Origin: Micromonospora sp. M71_S20
GTDB taxonomy: Bacteria > Actinomycetota > Actinomycetes > Mycobacteriales > Micromonosporaceae
NCBI RefSeq assembly: GCF_003664255.1
Contig: NZ_RCCV01000004.1
Coordinates: forward strand, 744,001-808,000
Length of the DNA stretch: 64,000 bases
Direction of reading: 5' to 3'
Shown: positions 61,824 through 64,000 of the stretch, piece by piece
Numbering within the stretch: the first letter of the stretch is position 1
How the letters are laid out: each line of letters begins with the position of its first letter
Translations under genes and position numbers: made by a program
Notes under the pieces: model-generated
Told to the model about the DNA's origin: nothing
Database searches by the model: none
The model's input: the letters and a program-made list of their open reading frames with translations, nothing else

Positions 61824-62636
61824 ATGATCACCACGACGACCGCGCCGAGCACCACCACCGACGCCGCCACCACGGTCTCCGGTGACGAGACCCGCGCGAG
61901 CGAGCTGACCGCCGCCCTCGCCGCCCTGCCGGAGGGGCACCCCGACCGGCCGGCGCTGCGGGCGCGGGTGATCGAGGCGTGGCTGCCGCTGGCCAACCAC
62001 CTCGCCTTCCGCTACAGCGGGCGCGGCGAGCCCAACGGGGACCTGGCCCAGACCGCGGCCCTCGGGCTGATCAAGGCCGTGGACCGGTTCGACGCCTCCC
62101 GGGGCGTGGACTTCGCCGGCTTCGCCATCCCGACGATCCTCGGTGAGATCAAGCGTCACTTCCGCGACCGCACCTGGAACATCCGCGTGCCGCGCCGCCT
62201 CCAGGAGCTGCGGCTGCGCATCTCCGAGGCCAACGGCACCCTCACCCAGACGCTCAACCGCGCGCCGACGGTCGCCGACATCGCCGCCCACCTCGGCGTC
62301 ACCGAGGAAGAGGTCCTGGAGGGGCTCGAAGGCGCCCGCGCCTACAACGCGGTCTCCCTGTCCACCCCCATCGGCGACGGCGACAGCGCCACCGAGCTGG
62401 GCGACACCCTGGGCGCCGAGGACAGCGAGTACGAGCTGGCGGAGCTGCGGGTCGCCCTCGGCCCGGCCCTCGCCACCCTCGACGAGCGGGAGCAGAAGAT
62501 CCTCACTCTCCGCTTCTACGGCAACCTCACCCAGAGCGAGATCGCCACGCAGGTCGGCGTCTCCCAGATGCACGTCTCCCGACTGCTCGCCCGCGCGCTG
62601 GGGAAGCTGCGCGGCCAGCTCGAAGGCAGCCGCTGA
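61824..62636 (+). CDS. RNA polymerase sigma factor, SigB/SigF/SigG subfamily
   Basis: 270 aa, ATG 61824 with AGGAAGGG upstream. Thr-rich N-terminus, then region 2 (DLAQTAALGLIKAVDRFD, FAGFAIPTILGEIKRHFRD), region 3 (RLQELRLRISEANGTLTQTL) and region 4 (EREQKILTLRFYGNLTQSEI, VGVSQMHVSRLLARAL). No region 1, as expected for the general stress/sporulation group. No anti-sigma factor gene adjoins it in the window. Candidate to read the GTTT-N15-GGGTAG promoter before the ferritin-like gene. Confidence 0.95.
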   Translation: MITTTTAPSTTTDAATTVSGDETRASELTAALAALPEGHPDRPALRARVIEAWLPLANHLAFRYSGRGEPNGDLAQTAALGLIKAVDRFDASRGVDFAGFAIPTILGEIKRHFRDRTWNIRVPRRLQELRLRISEANGTLTQTLNRAPTVADIAAHLGVTEEEVLEGLEGARAYNAVSLSTPIGDGDSATELGDTLGAEDSEYELAELRVALGPALATLDEREQKILTLRFYGNLTQSEIATQVGVSQMHVSRLLARALGKLRGQLEGSR

Positions 62637-62961
62637 CGACATCCCCATGGCGCGGCGGCACCGTCGCCGTCCCGCCTGGGCGTACCGTCCTCGTCCGCCC
62701 CGCCGTACCCGGCGGGGCGGACGATTTCGTTTCCGACTTCCCGGATCGTCGCCGCCGATGGCCGGCGCGGTGTCGCGGTCCTCGGCCCCGGCAGGTTCCC
62801 GACCTGGCCGCCGCCAGCCGGCGCCCCGACGCAGGACCGAAGGCGATCGGCCGGTCCGCCCTGTCTTCCAGGGTGTCGTGTTGGGCGCCGCACCACCGCA
62901 TCCGTGCGGTCTCGGCATCGTGCCCTGTGGTCGCCGGGGGCGGCGGTGCCACCATCAGACC
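62637..62961. other. 325-base gap after the sigma gene
   Basis: It holds one clear terminator (62692-62723). The rest is GC-rich sequence without a convincing ORF, RNA gene or operator. The promoter of the M20 peptidase gene must lie here but cannot be pointed to. Confidence 0.4.
62692..62723 (+). terminator. Rho-independent-type terminator of the sigma gene
   Basis: 13-base perfect stem CGTCCGCCCCGCC (62692-62704) with complement 62711-62723, 6-base loop, followed by ATTTCGTTTCC, a T-rich tail unusual for this genome. Confidence 0.8.
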
Positions 62962-64000
62962 ATGGTGGATGTCGATGTATTTCGGCGTGGTGCGCGGGCC
63001 CGGGCGGCGGTGATGACGGCGCGTCTGCGCCGGCTGGTGACCTGCGAGTCGCCGCCGGAACCGGGTCCGGAACTCACCGCCTGCGCCGAGCTGCTCCAGG
63101 CGTGGGGCGACGCCGCGCTGGGCCGGCGGGGGCGTCGGGTGGTCCTCGACGGACTGCCGCACCTGCTCTGGGCGGCCCCCGACCAGCGCGTGCTGCTGCT
63201 CGGGCACTACGACACGGTCTGGCCGGCGGGAACCATCCGGGAATGGCCCTTCACGGTCACCGGAAGCACCGCCACGGGGCCCGGGGTCTGCGACATGAAG
63301 GCCGGAATCGTCCAGATGCTGACCGCGCTGGAGCTGCTGCCGGACACCTCGCGGGTGGGGTTGCTGCTCACCTGCGACGAGGAGAGCGGATCCGGCACCT
63401 CCCGACCGCTCATCGAGGAGCAGGCCCGCCGCTCCGGGGCGGTGCTGGTCGGCGAGCCGAGCACCGAGGGCGGCGATCTGAAGGTCGCCCGCAAGGGCGG
63501 CTCGGTCTACCGGATCGCGGTGCGGGGCCGGGCGGCACACGCCGGCGTCGAGCCGCACCGGGGCGTCAACGCCGGGGTGGAGCTCGCGCACCACGTCCTC
63601 GCGGTGCAGTCCTTCGCCGCTGGGGAGACGAGTGTGACCCCGACGGTCCTCTCCGCCGGCACGATGACGAATGTCGTCCCCGAGTCCGCGGTCCTCTGCG
63701 TCGACGTGCGGGCCTGGACCCGCGAGGAGTTGCACCGGGTGGACCGACTCGTCCGCGAGCTGACCCCCCGGCTGCCCGACGCGCGGCTGACGGTCGGCGG
63801 CGGGATCAACCGGTACCCGCTGCCGGCCTCCGTGTCGGCATCGCTGTTGCGCGTCGCGCAGTCGGTGGGGGCGGAGCTCGGGCTGCCTGCCGTGCGCGGC
63901 GTCGCCGCCCCGGGCGCCTCCGACGCCAACTTCACCGGCGCGCTCGGCGTGCCCACCCTGGACGGGCTGGGCGGGGTGGGGGGCCTGCCGCACGCCCGCG
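62962..64000 (+). CDS. M20 family metallopeptidase, carboxypeptidase G2-like (3' partial)
   Basis: The frame from ATG 62962 stays open to the window end (346 codons). Metal-binding His in LLGHYDTVWPAG, bridging Asp in GPGVCDMKAGIVQM, Glu pair in TCDEESGSGT, and Glu in GEPSTEGG. The lid domain carries RAAHAGVEPHRGVNA, and GASDANFTGALGVPTLDG lies near the edge. The last metal His is about 20-30 residues beyond the window. It cleaves a C-terminal Glu or another amide (family knowledge). The start is uncertain because there is no strong ribosome site. Confidence 0.9.
   Translation, partial: MVDVDVFRRGARARAAVMTARLRRLVTCESPPEPGPELTACAELLQAWGDAALGRRGRRVVLDGLPHLLWAAPDQRVLLLGHYDTVWPAGTIREWPFTVTGSTATGPGVCDMKAGIVQMLTALELLPDTSRVGLLLTCDEESGSGTSRPLIEEQARRSGAVLVGEPSTEGGDLKVARKGGSVYRIAVRGRAAHAGVEPHRGVNAGVELAHHVLAVQSFAAGETSVTPTVLSAGTMTNVVPESAVLCVDVRAWTREELHRVDRLVRELTPRLPDARLTVGGGINRYPLPASVSASLLRVAQSVGAELGLPAVRGVAAPGASDANFTGALGVPTLDGLGGVGGLPHAR

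Noticed and set aside
62527..63993. 488-codon minus-strand frame at the right edge
   Set aside because: The plus strand here encodes a clear M20 peptidase with all visible metal-site motifs; the minus frame is its shadow.

Overview
The window is about 73% G+C. GTG and TTG starts are common, stop/start overlaps of the ATGA and GTGA type are frequent, and the genes encode many secreted carbohydrate-active proteins, TetR/LuxR/ROK regulators and a SigB/SigF-type sigma factor. This points to a filamentous actinobacterium, most likely a Micromonosporaceae member such as Micromonospora. No rRNA, tRNA, CRISPR array or intact insertion sequence was seen. Gene density is that of an ordinary chromosome arm.

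Layout. (1) 1-14114: right end of a nonribosomal peptide cluster. It holds a three-module NRPS fragment, A-T-C-A-T-C-A-T, ending in a penicillin-binding-protein/beta-lactamase-like domain instead of a normal thioesterase. Behind it come a carbamoyltransferase-like enzyme, an MFS exporter, a SyrP/TauD-like oxygenase, a type II thioesterase and a PKS-type methyltransferase, all on the plus strand and mostly coupled. (2) 14352-20194: SGNH esterase, ricin-lectin/beta-helix secreted protein, trans-sulfuration PLP enzyme (with a probable nitrilase remnant in front), lipid kinase, and two small coupled secreted proteins. (3) 20270-29139: sugar locus with GH1 beta-glucosidase, a three-gene ABC importer, a divergent ROK regulator, and a large discoidin/beta-helix secreted protein. 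(4) 29292-33561: TetR plus DHA2 exporter, then a secreted pectate lyase. (5) 33757-39859: a tightly coupled six-gene minus-strand operon matching the uncharacterised STM4011-STM4015 families (two radical SAM proteins, an alkaline-phosphatase-like hydrolase, an ATP-grasp protein and two LRR proteins). This is the best candidate for an undescribed system. (6) 39974-42728: shikimate-dehydrogenase-like protein, hemerythrin and ferritin-like pair. (7) 42903-43802: a polyester hydrolase of the cutinase/PETase type. (8) 44001-48894: complete LivG-F-H-M-K type ABC importer. (9) 48961-61644: fatty or branched acyl degradation genes in two blocks (thiolase/SDR/TetR/LuxR; ADH/ALDH/TetR/acyl-CoA dehydrogenases/SDR/MaoC). 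(10) 61824-64000: sigma factor and the start of an M20 peptidase cut by the window edge.

Regulation is unusually readable. Several promoters have near-consensus -35/-10 boxes with palindromic operators on the -10 or start codon. AGCGCT-core operators are shared by three secreted polysaccharide genes. A TGCATCG-type operator recurs at thiolase, SDR and LuxR starts. An AAACT-N9-AGTTT operator recurs at two promoters of the acyl-CoA block. Some of these genes appear to be leaderless.
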